From positions 186,001-250,000 of the forward strand of contig NZ_JARHUJ010000006.1 in assembly GCF_029223285.1 (NCBI RefSeq): a DNA stretch of 64,000 bases, written 5' to 3'. Position 1 is the first letter of the stretch; the number at the start of each line of letters is the position of its first letter. The notes beneath the pieces were generated by a model that saw only the letters and a program-made list of their open reading frames with translations, ran no database searches and was not told the DNA's origin. This stretch comes from Paraflavitalea sp. CAU 1676. Lineage in GTDB: Bacteria > Bacteroidota > Bacteroidia > Chitinophagales > Chitinophagaceae. The translations under genes and the position numbers were made by a program. Positions 54,394-63,647 of this stretch are shown piece after piece.

Positions 54394-55662
54394 TTATTTT
54401 ATTTCCTCGATCCTGATGGCCTCGAGTTGCTGGCGCTGATCCTGTTTGTATTGGTCGAATACCAGCTGGGCCGATTGGGAGATGGGTTCGGCCGATGGGA
54501 ACTTCTGTCTCAAAGGATCCACCTGTACATTGTTTTTCCAGAAGCGGTAACAAACATGCGGGCCGGTAGCGAGCCCTGTGCTGCCTACATAACCGATCAC
54601 CTGCCCCTGGCGCACATGCTGGCCCCTCTTGGCAGCACGCCTGCTCATGTGCAGGTATTGAGTTGTGTAGGTGTTGTTGTGCCTGATCTTTACATAATTC
54701 CCGTTGAAGCGCGAGAAGGCCGACTCTATAACCACCCCATTGCCCGTGGCGATGATGGGCGTGCCGGTGCCGGCGGCATAATCGGTGCCGAGGTGCGCTT
54801 TCCATCGCTTTTGCACAGGATGAAAGCGCCGCAGGGTGAAGCGGGAGGTGATATGACTGAATTTAAGGGGTGCCTTGAGGAAAAAGCGGCGCAACGTTTT
54901 GCCCTGCTCGTCATAATACTCGCCCGGCTGGGTGCTATCGGGCTGAAAGAAGAAGGCATAAAAAGGTTCTCCGTCGTGCGAAAAGACTGCAGAACGAATG
55001 GAGCCCAGTTCTACCGGCTCATCCTTGATGTATTGCTGTTCGTATACTACTTTGAACCAGTCGCCTTCATGGATTGAATAGAAGTCGATGGACCAGGCAT
55101 AAATATCAGCCAGTTTCATAGCGAGGCCGGGATCGGCGCCTGCCTTTTTAAATGTTTCGTACAGTGACCCTTCTATTTTACCGGAAGCCGTGAGCGAGCG
55201 GGTTGTCACTTCTCTCTTACCCGTATAGATACTGATGGAATCGCGCAGATCGTATACCACATAATCGATCGCATTCGGCTGGTACACGAAATATTGTGCT
55301 TTCTGCAGGCTGTCTTTGGTACAAAAAACGGTGTACTGGTTGCCGGCCCTGATATTGCGGATATCGAATACTTTTTTGGATTTAGCGGCCAGCAGGGCGA
55401 TGGTTGGTTCTTCTACCTGGTAGAGTTCAAGTATGTTGGCCAGGAATTCATTGCGTTCGATGGTCTTTTCGATCACCGTAAAGGAGTCCACAGACAGGCC
55501 GAACTTTCTTTGCGGCACTGCGGGAGCTGCAGATGTAGTTTTGGCGAGTGTATCGGATGATGGAGGAGTTGCTTGTTGCTGCCGGTTCTTACAGGCTGTT
55601 ACAGTCAAAACGAATAGCAAGAGTACTAAAATACCGGGGTGTACAAGGCTGGGTTTGTGCAT
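54394..55662 (-). CDS. M23 family peptidoglycan endopeptidase with altered HxH motif
   Basis: A 422-residue lipoprotein (lipobox VTAC, signal MHKPSLVHPG). The middle region contains LysM-like or OapA-type strands. The M23 domain has zinc ligands His290 and Asp294 (HLGTD) and the catalytic His338 (YLHMS). The third motif is GPHVCYRF: His369 is kept but residue 371 is Cys where most LytM enzymes have His. Cys can bind zinc, so activity is still possible. The protein probably splits peptidoglycan cross-links during growth or division. It converges on the lipoprotein gene. Confidence 0.9.
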   Translation of the reverse strand: MHKPSLVHPGILVLLLFVLTVTACKNRQQQATPPSSDTLAKTTSAAPAVPQRKFGLSVDSFTVIEKTIERNEFLANILELYQVEEPTIALLAAKSKKVFDIRNIRAGNQYTVFCTKDSLQKAQYFVYQPNAIDYVVYDLRDSISIYTGKREVTTRSLTASGKIEGSLYETFKKAGADPGLAMKLADIYAWSIDFYSIHEGDWFKVVYEQQYIKDEPVELGSIRSAVFSHDGEPFYAFFFQPDSTQPGEYYDEQGKTLRRFFLKAPLKFSHITSRFTLRRFHPVQKRWKAHLGTDYAAGTGTPIIATGNGVVIESAFSRFNGNYVKIRHNNTYTTQYLHMSRRAAKRGQHVRQGQVIGYVGSTGLATGPHVCYRFWKNNVQVDPLRQKFPSAEPISQSAQLVFDQYKQDQRQQLEAIRIEEIK

Positions 55663-55944
55663 GCAGGTTGATTGTTCGCGGTTCGCGGTTTAATAATGGC
55701 TGATTGCTATTCTATCAGTGGGCCCTGCCGCGTCCGTATGCTTACCTTCTTAAACAATCAACAAAAGACAATAGCGAGGCTTAATTCATTCATCTATGGG
55801 CAATAACGCAATGTCTGCGTTTTTCTTATTCCGGACAAAAAAGGGGGTCATTAAAATTCTGTGAAAATGTCCCCTTGTTCCTCGCGGTAGGTCGATGATG
55901 GGTGCCCAACCGGGGCACTAACCCCCCCTATCGTGCGCTTCTTG

Positions 55945-56316
55945 TTACCCTATAACCGTCCGGCTGAAAGGCATAAACGACAACTCCATCAGCTTCACGT
56001 GCTGACGGGCAAAGGGAATGCCGATGATCGTGATGAAAAGGATCAAAGCGAATACGAGGTGTACGAAGGCAGTGTACAATCCACCGCAAAGCAGCCATAC
56101 GATGTTGGCAAACAGTGAAAGGCAACCGGTGCTTCCATCCCGGGGAACTATTTTCTTACCGAACGGCCACAACACAACGCCAGCGAGCTTAAAACACTGG
56201 AATCCCCAGGGTATACCTACAATGGTGATGCATAATACAAGGCCTCCGAAGAAATATCCGAGGGCCGACCAGAGGCCACCGAATACCAGCCAGATGAGAT
56301 TACCGATTAGATTCAT
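55945..56316 (-). CDS. YccF domain membrane protein
   Basis: A 123-residue inner-membrane protein from the ATG at 56316, with the duplicated YccF pattern: NLIGNLIWLVFGGLWSALGYF and the second copy ANIVWLLCGGLYTAFVHLV, each with IVGIPWGFQ or IIGIPFARQ after it. About four helices. The longer open frame adds a non-conserved N-terminus. Function is unknown, with a suggested role in membrane transport. It lies 155 bases downstream of the RRM gene, after a terminator. Confidence 0.92.
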   Translation of the reverse strand: MNLIGNLIWLVFGGLWSALGYFFGGLVLCITIVGIPWGFQCFKLAGVVLWPFGKKIVPRDGSTGCLSLFANIVWLLCGGLYTAFVHLVFALILFITIIGIPFARQHVKLMELSFMPFSRTVIG

Positions 56317-56417
56317 ATAGGGGTGCAGGCTTTTGAAGGTGATGACTTGCAAAATAAAGGGTTCGGGGCAGGTGGCCAAAAGGAGAATCACGGCTGGCAG
56401 CCACCGCGTCATTGCAC

Positions 56418-56445
56418 GAAAAAAGCCCCCGGTATCCCGGGAGCT
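56418..56445 (-). terminator. Intrinsic terminator of the RRM protein gene
   Basis: The stem agctcccgg / ccgggggct (one G-T pair) with a 4-base loop is followed on minus by six T. Confidence 0.85.
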
Positions 56446-56471
56446 TTGAACTATTATCTTCTAAAAAAAGA

Positions 56472-56780
56472 TTAATAACGGTTGTTGTTGCTGCGGGAGA
56501 AAGAACGACGGTCGTTGTTACCACCACCGGTACGCTCTTCGCGGGGACGGGCTTCAGTAACCTTGATAGCACGACCTTCTACGATACCACCATCCAGTTC
56601 AGCGATCGCTTTGCGGGCAGCCTCATCATCGGGCATTTCCACGAAACCGAAACCACGGCTCTTGTTGGTGAATTTGTCAGTGATTACTTTGGCAGAAGAA
56701 ACTTCGCCGTAATCAGCAAAAAAATCTTGCAGGTCTTCATCGGTAACATTGAAGCTTAAATTCGAAACATAAATGTTCAT
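56472..56780 (-). CDS. Small RNA-binding protein with one RRM
   Basis: A 102-residue protein with a single RNA recognition motif. RNP2 is MNIYVSNLSF and RNP1 is SRGFGFVEMP, the two RNA-contact strands. The remaining 25 residues are an Arg/Gly/Asn/Ser-rich tail (ERTGGGNNDRRSFSRSNNNRY in part). Bacterial RRM proteins of this type are often cold-induced chaperones of mRNA. The predicted leader of about 125 bases fits such regulation. It stands alone with its own terminator. Confidence 0.93.
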   Translation of the reverse strand: MNIYVSNLSFNVTDEDLQDFFADYGEVSSAKVITDKFTNKSRGFGFVEMPDDEAARKAIAELDGGIVEGRAIKVTEARPREERTGGGNNDRRSFSRSNNNRY

Positions 56781-56913
56781 AACAAAAAAACTATTAAATT
56801 ATAGAATGATCTGAGAAAAAAGCAGAGTAATAGAAGACTAACTAACTATTAGCAGATTTGCGTAGCAGACTACATCGTTCACTTACTAAATGCTAAACCT
56901 CAAATTGACGCCG

Positions 56914-56921
56914 CAAATATA
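56914..56921 (-). promoter_or_regulatory. -7 element of the RRM gene
   Basis: Minus-strand tatatttg matches TANNTTTG; predicted start about 56907. No TTG at the usual -33 position. Confidence 0.45.
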
Positions 56922-57074
56922 AGAAGTTTTGCTTTGATATTTTATCACGATATAATAAACCTATGTTAAGCAAGTATCGGATGAGCTCGTCGTCAAATGT
57001 CAGAGAATTGTCACATTTCCCTCTCAGGAATTAGGGTCAATTCCTTATTTTCATCCACTAAATGACTCATTATT

Positions 57075-57482
57075 ATGGTGTTTAACAAGAAGATGACTGT
57101 GATTGGTATGTTGGCGATACTCGTTCTGGCTGGCATTGCGGCAAGCGCCCCTCCTAAACCAACGTATAAAAACCTCAAGGTGCTGCCTAAGAACATTACC
57201 CACGACGAGCTCGACAAGGTAATGGATGAGTGGAAGGCTGCCCTGGGTGTACGATGCAATTATTGCCACTCACCCCGCAAAGACGACCCCAAAAAGATGG
57301 ACTTTGCCAGCGATGATAAGCCCGAAAAGGATATTGCGCGCAAGATGTACCAGATGACAGCCCGCATCAACAAAAAATATTTTCACTACAAACAGGGCGA
57401 TACTACGGCTATTGCACCGCTGAGCTGTGTTACCTGCCACCATGGAAAAGAGCATCCCGATAACGTTTCCGTAAAAAAATAA
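57075..57482 (+). CDS. Small secreted diheme cytochrome c
   Basis: A 135-residue protein with signal MVFNKKMTVIGMLAILVLAGIAASA broken after residue 20, and two heme-binding sites, C61-N-Y-C64-H65 and C118-V-T-C121-H122, the latter followed by HGKEHP. The N-terminal KNLKVLPKNITHDELDKVM resembles the cytochrome subunit-like proteins of Bacteroidota (photosynthetic reaction-centre cytochrome-like). It likely transfers electrons in the periplasm; partners are not visible. It has its own terminator. Confidence 0.88.
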   Translation: MVFNKKMTVIGMLAILVLAGIAASAPPKPTYKNLKVLPKNITHDELDKVMDEWKAALGVRCNYCHSPRKDDPKKMDFASDDKPEKDIARKMYQMTARINKKYFHYKQGDTTAIAPLSCVTCHHGKEHPDNVSVKK

Positions 57483-57500
57483 TTCATAAAAACGTGCAAC

Positions 57501-57536
57501 AAAAGCCCGTTTTGCTTCAACGCAAACGGGCTTTTT
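57501..57536 (+). terminator. Terminator of the diheme cytochrome gene
   Basis: A 12-bp stem (aaaagcccgttt / aaacgggctttt, loop 11) is followed by T-rich sequence. It is nearly symmetrical, but only the plus-strand gene ends here. Confidence 0.9.
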
Positions 57537-57615
57537 CGATTTTTTAAGGCCCTTTCCGCTAACAGAACATATGAAATAGGCAACAGTTCTTTTTTTTCTT
57601 ACCAGCCTCACTACC

Positions 57616-57623
57616 TAATTTTG
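57616..57623 (+). promoter_or_regulatory. -7 element of the gnd-zwf-pgl operon
   Basis: The sequence taattttg matches TANNTTTG. The predicted start is about 57630, a 16-base leader. No TTG is found 19-20 bases upstream. Confidence 0.45.
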
Positions 57624-57645
57624 TTACTCACCTTATAATTTTCAC

Positions 57646-59064
57646 ATGGCTGCACAACAATTCGACTTTGGAATGATCGGCCTGGGGGTAATGGGCAGGA
57701 ACCTGTTACTGAACATGGCAGATCACGGATTTAAAGTAATCGGATTTGACAAAGACAATCAAAAAACTACTGCATTTGAGGCGGCCGCCAATCCTGGTAC
57801 CACCGTTAAAGGGGTTGTTGCCCTCCAGGAAATGGTGAGCCAGCTGGCTGTTCCCCGCAAGATCATGATGCTCGTTCCAGCCGGCAAGCCGGTAGACGAC
57901 GTGATCGAAAGCCTGCTCCCCCTGGTTCAAAAAGGGGATATCATCATCGATGGCGGTAATTCGCACTACACAGATACTTTACGCCGGGTTACTTACCTGA
58001 AAGACAAAGGCATCCACTTTATGGGTGTGGGTGTTTCGGGTGGCGAGCAAGGCGCCCGCACAGGCCCCAGCATTATGCCGGGCGGCGACCAGGAGGCCTA
58101 TCCGCATGTTCAACCCATGCTGGAAGCCATCGCGGCCAAGGTCAATGGCGAACCCTGCGTGGCCCATCTGGGCAAAGGCGCGGCCGGACACTATGTAAAA
58201 ATGGTGCACAATGGCATCGAGTACGCCATCATGCAGATCATCAGTGAGTGTTATGATCTGCTGCACCGCGGCGCCGGTCTCACCAACGACGAACTTCATA
58301 AAGCCTTCGATAGCTGGAACAAGGGCGACCTCCAATCCTTCCTGGTGGAGATCACCGCCGATATTTTCCTGCAGCCCGACGATAAAGATGCCTCCAAACG
58401 CCTCATCGACGTAATCCTCGATAAAGCCGGCGCTAAAGGAACGGGTAAATGGACATCACAAGACGCAATGGAGATCGGCGTTCCGATCCCCACCATCGAC
58501 ATGTCGGTAACGATGCGCAATATTTCTGCCATCAAAGAAGAGCGCCTGAAGGCCAATGCGCTCTACAAGAACCAATCTGGCAAGATCGATACCACCAAAG
58601 AAGCCTTTGTACAACAAGTACACGACGCTCTTTACTTTGGTATCCTCATGAGCTATGCACAGGGCCTTGCCATGTTGCACAAAGCGTCTACCGAGCTGGA
58701 TATGCAGATCCCCCTGCAAAAGGTGGTGAGTGTATGGCGCGGAGGTTGCATTATCCGCTCTACCCTGCTCGATCTCTTTACCAGGATCTATACGCAGAAC
58801 CCTCAGCTTGAGAATTTGTTATTACATGAGCAGATCGCGCAACTGCTTGCGGACAAAACAGAGAATACACGTAAAGTGGCAGGTGCTGCGATCCAGCATC
58901 AATATGCCGCCGGCTGTCTGCTGGCTGCCCTGAGCTACTTCGACGCTTACCGCAGCGGACAATTGCCCATCAACCTGGTGCAGGCACAGCGCGATTATTT
59001 CGGAGCTCATACTTATCAACGTATTGACCAGCCAGGCACGTTTCACACGATTTGGAATAAATAG
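57646..59064 (+). CDS. gnd: 6-phosphogluconate dehydrogenase (decarboxylating)
   Basis: A 472-residue enzyme oxidising 6-phosphogluconate to ribulose 5-phosphate with NADP reduction. The Rossmann motif GLGVMGRN (residues 12-19) opens the protein; [19 protein letters not shown] is the substrate segment, and [13 protein letters not shown] carries the catalytic Lys185. WRGGCIIRS and the C-terminal tail [12 protein letters not shown] are also standard. It is the first gene of the operon, 20 bases before zwf. Confidence 0.97.
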   Translation: MAAQQFDFGMIGLGVMGRNLLLNMADHGFKVIGFDKDNQKTTAFEAAANPGTTVKGVVALQEMVSQLAVPRKIMMLVPAGKPVDDVIESLLPLVQKGDIIIDGGNSHYTDTLRRVTYLKDKGIHFMGVGVSGGEQGARTGPSIMPGGDQEAYPHVQPMLEAIAAKVNGEPCVAHLGKGAAGHYVKMVHNGIEYAIMQIISECYDLLHRGAGLTNDELHKAFDSWNKGDLQSFLVEITADIFLQPDDKDASKRLIDVILDKAGAKGTGKWTSQDAMEIGVPIPTIDMSVTMRNISAIKEERLKANALYKNQSGKIDTTKEAFVQQVHDALYFGILMSYAQGLAMLHKASTELDMQIPLQKVVSVWRGGCIIRSTLLDLFTRIYTQNPQLENLLLHEQIAQLLADKTENTRKVAGAAIQHQYAAGCLLAALSYFDAYRSGQLPINLVQAQRDYFGAHTYQRIDQPGTFHTIWNK

Positions 59065-59084
59065 TCCGGCTCAAATTAACATAT

Positions 59085-60626
59085 ATGCAAAATCACAAAC
59101 GACCACCAGCTTCCCTGTTGTTCATTTTTGGTGGCAGCGGCGACCTTAATCACCGCAAACTTTCTCCCGCTCTCTTCAACCTGTTTATCGATAACTGGAT
59201 GCCCGATAAGTTTGGCATCGTAGGCATTGGTCGCCGTCCTTACAAGAACGAAGACTACCGCAAACACCTGATGAACGGCATTCAGGAATTCTCCCGCCGT
59301 AAGGAAGACCAGATCGAACAGTGGGATACTTTCTCCAAAAATGTTTCCTACCTGCAAATGGATGCATCGAACGAAGCCGACTATCAAAAGATCGCCGACA
59401 TCGTAAAGGAAAAAGAACAAGAGTTCGGCGAGCATCCCAACGTTATATTCTATATGGCGGTAGCCCCCGGCCTGGTTCCCGAAATAGCCAGCAAACTGGG
59501 TCCGCTCAACATATGCTCCGATACCAAATGCACCCGCATTGTGGTAGAGAAGCCCTTTGGTCACGACCTCAAGAGCGCCCATGAGCTGAATGAACTGCTC
59601 CTGAGCATGTTCGACGAAAAGCAGATCTATCGTATCGATCATTACCTCGGAAAAGAAACTGTTCAGAATATCCTGGCGTTGCGTTTTGCCAATGCTTTGT
59701 TTGAGCCCATCTGGAACAGGAACTACATCGAGCACGTACAGATCACAGCTGCCGAGACCGTTGGCGTAGAAGGCCGCGGTGATTATTACGAAACTTCGGG
59801 AGCCCTGCGCGACATGGTGCAAAACCATATCCTGCAGCTGATGTGTATGATCGCCATGGAAGCGCCTGTATCGTTCGAGGCCGATGAGATTCGTAATAAG
59901 AAAGTAGATGTGCTGAGCGCGATCCGCAAGATCACCAATGAGGATGTGCATGCTCACGCAGTGCGCGGTCAATATTCCGAAGGCTGGATGAAAGGCAAGC
60001 AGGTTCCCGGCTATCGCCAGGAGAAAAATGTTGCGACCAACTCGGGCGTAGACACTTTCGCGGCCGTGAAATTCTATATCGACAACTGGCGCTGGCAGGA
60101 TGTGCCTTTCTATGTGCGCACCGGCAAACGCATGCACCAGAAGTCAACCATCATTACGGTACAGTTCCGTCCGGCTCCATTTTATGCATTCCCTCCGGAA
60201 GCTGCAGAGACCTGGAGGCCCAACCGCCTTACCATCAGTATCCAGCCCGAAATGGATATCCGCCTGCGTTTCCAGGCCAAGCGTCCCGGCCAGTCTATGA
60301 CGCTGAACCCGGTTGACATGATCTTCAGCTACAAGGACTCCTACGACGAAGAAGAACCCGAAGCATACGAAACCCTGTTGCTGGATGTAATGGAAGGCAA
60401 TGCCACCCTGTTCATGCGCAAAGACCAGATCGAAGCGGCGTGGAAGATCATCATGCCGATCCTCGAAACCTGGGAAGCCCGCCCACCGGTAGATTTCCCC
60501 AACTATGCACCTGACAACTGGGGTCCCGAAGATGCCGAAGCATTGATTGCCCGCGATGGCTATAACTGGGTTAACCTGCCGGTACAGAAACAATCCAAAT
60601 CAAAATCGGAAGTAGGTTCCAAATAA
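59085..60626 (+). CDS. zwf: Glucose-6-phosphate 1-dehydrogenase
   Basis: A 513-residue enzyme catalysing the first oxidative step of the pentose phosphate pathway. The nucleotide motif is GGSGDL (residues 16-21) in place of the commoner GASGDL. The active site RIDHYLGKE (Arg183 onward, His186) is intact, and [18 protein letters not shown] and RTGKRM follow. It lies 8 bases before pgl. Confidence 0.97.
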   Translation: MQNHKRPPASLLFIFGGSGDLNHRKLSPALFNLFIDNWMPDKFGIVGIGRRPYKNEDYRKHLMNGIQEFSRRKEDQIEQWDTFSKNVSYLQMDASNEADYQKIADIVKEKEQEFGEHPNVIFYMAVAPGLVPEIASKLGPLNICSDTKCTRIVVEKPFGHDLKSAHELNELLLSMFDEKQIYRIDHYLGKETVQNILALRFANALFEPIWNRNYIEHVQITAAETVGVEGRGDYYETSGALRDMVQNHILQLMCMIAMEAPVSFEADEIRNKKVDVLSAIRKITNEDVHAHAVRGQYSEGWMKGKQVPGYRQEKNVATNSGVDTFAAVKFYIDNWRWQDVPFYVRTGKRMHQKSTIITVQFRPAPFYAFPPEAAETWRPNRLTISIQPEMDIRLRFQAKRPGQSMTLNPVDMIFSYKDSYDEEEPEAYETLLLDVMEGNATLFMRKDQIEAAWKIIMPILETWEARPPVDFPNYAPDNWGPEDAEALIARDGYNWVNLPVQKQSKSKSEVGSK

Positions 60627-60634
60627 GATCGATC

Positions 60635-61357
60635 ATGCAACTGCACATACAAAAAGATCCTACAGCGGTAAGCCATGACCTGGCGGAATGGATTACCAGC
60701 AATATTGAAAGCAATTTACAACAGAAAGGCCGTTTTACCTGGGTGGTGACCGGGGGTAATTCACCCAAACTCTTATATGAGTTGCTGGCCGCCGCTCCTT
60801 ATCGCGAACGGATCGACTGGAGTAAGCTGCATATTTTCTGGGGCGATGAGCGGGCTGTTCCCTTCAACGACGTGCGCAACAATGCCCGCATGACGTTCGA
60901 GCAGCTCCTTGGCCATGTGCCTGTGGTCAATGAACAGGTGCATATCATGAAAACGGACGTATCCCCCGAAGAAAGTGCCAAGGATTATGAAAAGATCCTG
61001 CATGACTATTTTGGTGATGAAGGAGAGAGCTTCGACCTGGTGCTGAATGGCATGGGCGATGATGGGCATACCCTCTCGCTTTTTCCGCATACGGAAGTGA
61101 TACACGAAACAAAAGCCTGGGTAACGTCCTTCTTCCTCAAAGCGCAGGACATGTACCGCATTACGCTAACTGCTCCGATCGTGAACCGTGCCCATAAAGT
61201 GGCGTTCCTCACGTTCGGTGCCAATAAAGCCAATGCGTTGCAGCAGGTACTGAAAGGTGCACGCAATATCGAGCAGTACCCTTCGCAGATCATTCAGCCA
61301 GCCTCGGGCGAGCTGCATTGGTTTGTAGATGAAGCGGCAGCAGCTGGCGTTCAATAA
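60635..61357 (+). CDS. pgl: 6-phosphogluconolactonase
   Basis: A 240-residue DevB-type lactonase that opens the product of Zwf. It has GGNSPKLLYELLA, FWGDERAVPFND and NGMGDDGHTLSLFP, the conserved motif of this enzyme class. It completes the oxidative branch in the order gnd-zwf-pgl, and a terminator follows 20 bases after the stop. Confidence 0.95.
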   Translation: MQLHIQKDPTAVSHDLAEWITSNIESNLQQKGRFTWVVTGGNSPKLLYELLAAAPYRERIDWSKLHIFWGDERAVPFNDVRNNARMTFEQLLGHVPVVNEQVHIMKTDVSPEESAKDYEKILHDYFGDEGESFDLVLNGMGDDGHTLSLFPHTEVIHETKAWVTSFFLKAQDMYRITLTAPIVNRAHKVAFLTFGANKANALQQVLKGARNIEQYPSQIIQPASGELHWFVDEAAAAGVQ

Positions 61358-61377
61358 TTATACTTCTTTAAATAGCG

Positions 61378-61411
61378 AGACCGATAAGCCTGGGGCCTAT
61401 CGGTCTTTTTT
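61378..61411 (+). terminator. Terminator of the pentose phosphate operon
   Basis: The stem agaccgata / tatcggtct (9 bp, perfect) with an 11-base loop is followed by tttttatttc. Confidence 0.92.
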
Positions 61412-61473
61412 ATTTCCTGGGCGACGTACGCCCGCTGATACTGCTGTGAATGATTCGGGCGCCTGTTTGTTGT

Positions 61474-61884
61474 TTACCCGAATATTTCCGCGATGATCGC
61501 GTTGGTCAGCTTTCTGTCGCTTTTGGTCCAGAAGCTATTGGGCGGCGGAAACTCATTGATACAATAACCACCCTGCTTCTCAAAATCGAAGAGCGCATGG
61601 CATTGGGCATTGACCACGAGTGCACATTTGAGCCAATCCCTCGACCAGATTACCTTAATGTTGAGCGGCTTCTCTTCCTCTGTCAATTCTTCCACATTGT
61701 AAATATGAACAGCATCGAGGATACGCTGGCCACCTGTTTCGGGAGTCAACTCCAGCGCATAGAAATAGCCTGTGCTGGTATCATCTTCAAATACAACGGC
61801 ATAATTGTTCTCGCTGGACACACTTTCAATAAACGTATCCTCACCCGGGGTGATTTTCTTTTCTGCTAATAGGTATCCTTTCAT
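61474..61884 (-). CDS. DUF2251-like cytoplasmic protein
   Basis: A 136-residue protein resembling DUF2251 (YFYALELTPETGG, LDAVHIYNVEELTEEEKP, IKVIWSRDWLKCALVVN). It looks like a beta-rich cytoplasmic immunity-type or housekeeping protein; no activity is known. Its start overlaps the stop of the Dabb gene by four bases (ATGA), showing translational coupling. The family assignment is moderate. Confidence 0.7.
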   Translation of the reverse strand: MKGYLLAEKKITPGEDTFIESVSSENNYAVVFEDDTSTGYFYALELTPETGGQRILDAVHIYNVEELTEEEKPLNIKVIWSRDWLKCALVVNAQCHALFDFEKQGGYCINEFPPPNSFWTKSDRKLTNAIIAEIFG

Positions 61885-62291
61885 ATTGCATCTACTGAAT
61901 CATATACAACCACTTTCTTCCACAGGGAGGAGCATTCTTCCACAAACTTCAGGTGTATGGGATCGGTTTGGTAGCTGGCCTGATCGGCATCGTTGTCGAA
62001 CATCAGGCACCAGGAGATGGAATAACTGCTGTCGATCACTTCGCGGTTGGTATTGGCCGGCTGGCCGATATGGAACCACTTGATCGTTTTTACAGCAGAC
62101 AGCTTTTTCAAACCGGCTATCAGCTTTGCTTTGTCTTCCTTGCTATCGGGATGATTAAGCCAAAAATATACGTGGTGAATAAACTTGTGGTCGGCCATGG
62201 TTGACTGATTATTTTCTGCTAATGTAATCAATCCTCCGGCAACTACGGCTTTACCGGTATTGGCGATAAACTCACGACGGGTAGTGCTCAT
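61881..62291 (-). CDS. Dabb family protein with N-terminal Tat-like signal
   Basis: A 136-residue protein. The N-terminus (MSTTRREFIANTGKAVVAGGLITLA) carries RREF and a weak hydrophobic stretch, resembling a Tat signal. The rest is a Dabb (stress-responsive alpha/beta-barrel) domain: HHVYFWLNHPDSKEDKAKLIAGL, WFHIGQPANTNREVIDSSY, with the conserved ending HLKFVEECSSLWKKVVVYD. Dabb proteins form dimers of ferredoxin-like folds; the ligand is unknown. It is coupled to the DUF2251-like gene downstream and follows the amidase gene by 18 bases. Confidence 0.85.
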   Translation of the reverse strand: MSTTRREFIANTGKAVVAGGLITLAENNQSTMADHKFIHHVYFWLNHPDSKEDKAKLIAGLKKLSAVKTIKWFHIGQPANTNREVIDSSYSISWCLMFDNDADQASYQTDPIHLKFVEECSSLWKKVVVYDSVDAI

Positions 62292-62309
62292 ATTAGAACT
62301 TTTTATTTT

Positions 62310-63485
62310 TTACCTCCTGTTCGCCTTCAGCCAATCCCTGATGCCTTTGTAGATCTTTTTAGCTACTGCCTTATGAAACGCAGGGTCCATGATCTTCTTC
62401 TCCTCTTCTTCATTGCTCAGGAATGCGATCTCGACCAGGCAATTGGGATATTCGGTGGGACCGCTCAAGGCGAAATTGAAGTTGCCGATATTTCCGTAAT
62501 TATCCAAACCCAGTTGGAGCATCCGGTCAAGAATAGCCGTGGTGAGGGGGCGGAAGCCGATATAGCGGTAGTAGGTGCTGGTGCCTTTGCTGGCAGGATT
62601 ACCAGAGGAGTTGAGGTGCAGGCTGATGAGCAGGGAGGGGTCCTGTTGCCGGAGGGCAAGGGTACGGTCGGGCATGCTGATATCGACATCGGCAGTCCGT
62701 GTCATATATACCTTTACTCCCTTACGGCCGAGGTAATGCTGCAAGGCTTCTGCAAACTGCAGGGTATAGGCTTTTTCTAGGCCCTTATTCATTTTACCAG
62801 ATGCTCCCGTATTGCTGCCTCCATGCCCTGCATCGACGGCAATAGTGAGATTTCTGATGTTTAGCTTTCCTGGTTGCCGTTTGATGCGGATGACCAGCTT
62901 TTTTCCGGCGCTGTCATAAGAAATAAAATGTCCCCAATGCTGATGGTGCTTCAATTCGATGAACACCCGCAGCACATCGTCTTCTGTTTGTTCGTACCAG
63001 GCATTCTTAATTTCTTTCAATGTTTTCAACTGGGTGATCCAATTGCTGTTGGAGGTGGCGCCGAATATATCTACTGCCAGTCGGGAAGGATTGATCTGTT
63101 GTATCGCACGGTAAGGCAGGCGCTCTTCCATAGCTATGGTGACATAATCGTGGGTATCGTTGCCGTAAGCCCGCCAGCTGCCGGTGAGGTAGTAAGGTTT
63201 ATCTTTTGTGGCTGTATCCGTCTTCACGTTACTTTTTGCGACGTAGGCGATGTGATACTTTGACAACTGCACTTTATAATCGGTACCGGCAGAATCAATC
63301 ACCTTCAACACGACATTGGTATCGAGGTAAGTCATCTTGGCGCCGCCAAGACGATCATCTCCCAGGCCGTATTCCAGGAAGGGAAGCTGGCCGGTAGTCC
63401 TTACAAAGAAGTAACGCGTGGTATCCTGAGCGCGGGATGTAGAGAACAGGAGAAAGAGAAATGAGAGTGTTGCGAATTGTTTCAT
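62310..63485 (-). CDS. N-acetylmuramoyl-L-alanine amidase (AmiC-like)
   Basis: A 391-residue exported amidase from the ATG at 63485 (MKQFATLSFLFLLFSTSRAQ signal). The zinc site of the Amidase_3 fold is present: VDAGHGGSNTGASG with the first His, a second His in LLISLHLNSSGN and the catalytic Glu in NCLVEIAFLSNEEEE. The first 200 residues are a beta-rich region that may act as a cell-wall binding part. It cleaves stem peptides from peptidoglycan during division. It is in the same direction as the two small genes after it. Confidence 0.93.
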   Translation of the reverse strand: MKQFATLSFLFLLFSTSRAQDTTRYFFVRTTGQLPFLEYGLGDDRLGGAKMTYLDTNVVLKVIDSAGTDYKVQLSKYHIAYVAKSNVKTDTATKDKPYYLTGSWRAYGNDTHDYVTIAMEERLPYRAIQQINPSRLAVDIFGATSNSNWITQLKTLKEIKNAWYEQTEDDVLRVFIELKHHQHWGHFISYDSAGKKLVIRIKRQPGKLNIRNLTIAVDAGHGGSNTGASGKMNKGLEKAYTLQFAEALQHYLGRKGVKVYMTRTADVDISMPDRTLALRQQDPSLLISLHLNSSGNPASKGTSTYYRYIGFRPLTTAILDRMLQLGLDNYGNIGNFNFALSGPTEYPNCLVEIAFLSNEEEEKKIMDPAFHKAVAKKIYKGIRDWLKANRR

Positions 63486-63647
63486 ATGGCAAAATACACA
63501 GCAATAGCATACTAAATGCAGTTGCAGCATATTGCCGGTAATGCATGAGCTTTTTGAAAATCTATGGCACTCAAGTTCCTGCATGGGCAACAAAAAGGGC
63601 CGCAGTAGACACTGCCGCCCATAGTATAGCCATGATTCTAAATATGC

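Noticed and set aside
59076-60137. 353-codon open frame antisense to zwf
   Set aside because: It mirrors a complete, certain gene; composition (His/Val-rich) is typical of an antisense shadow.
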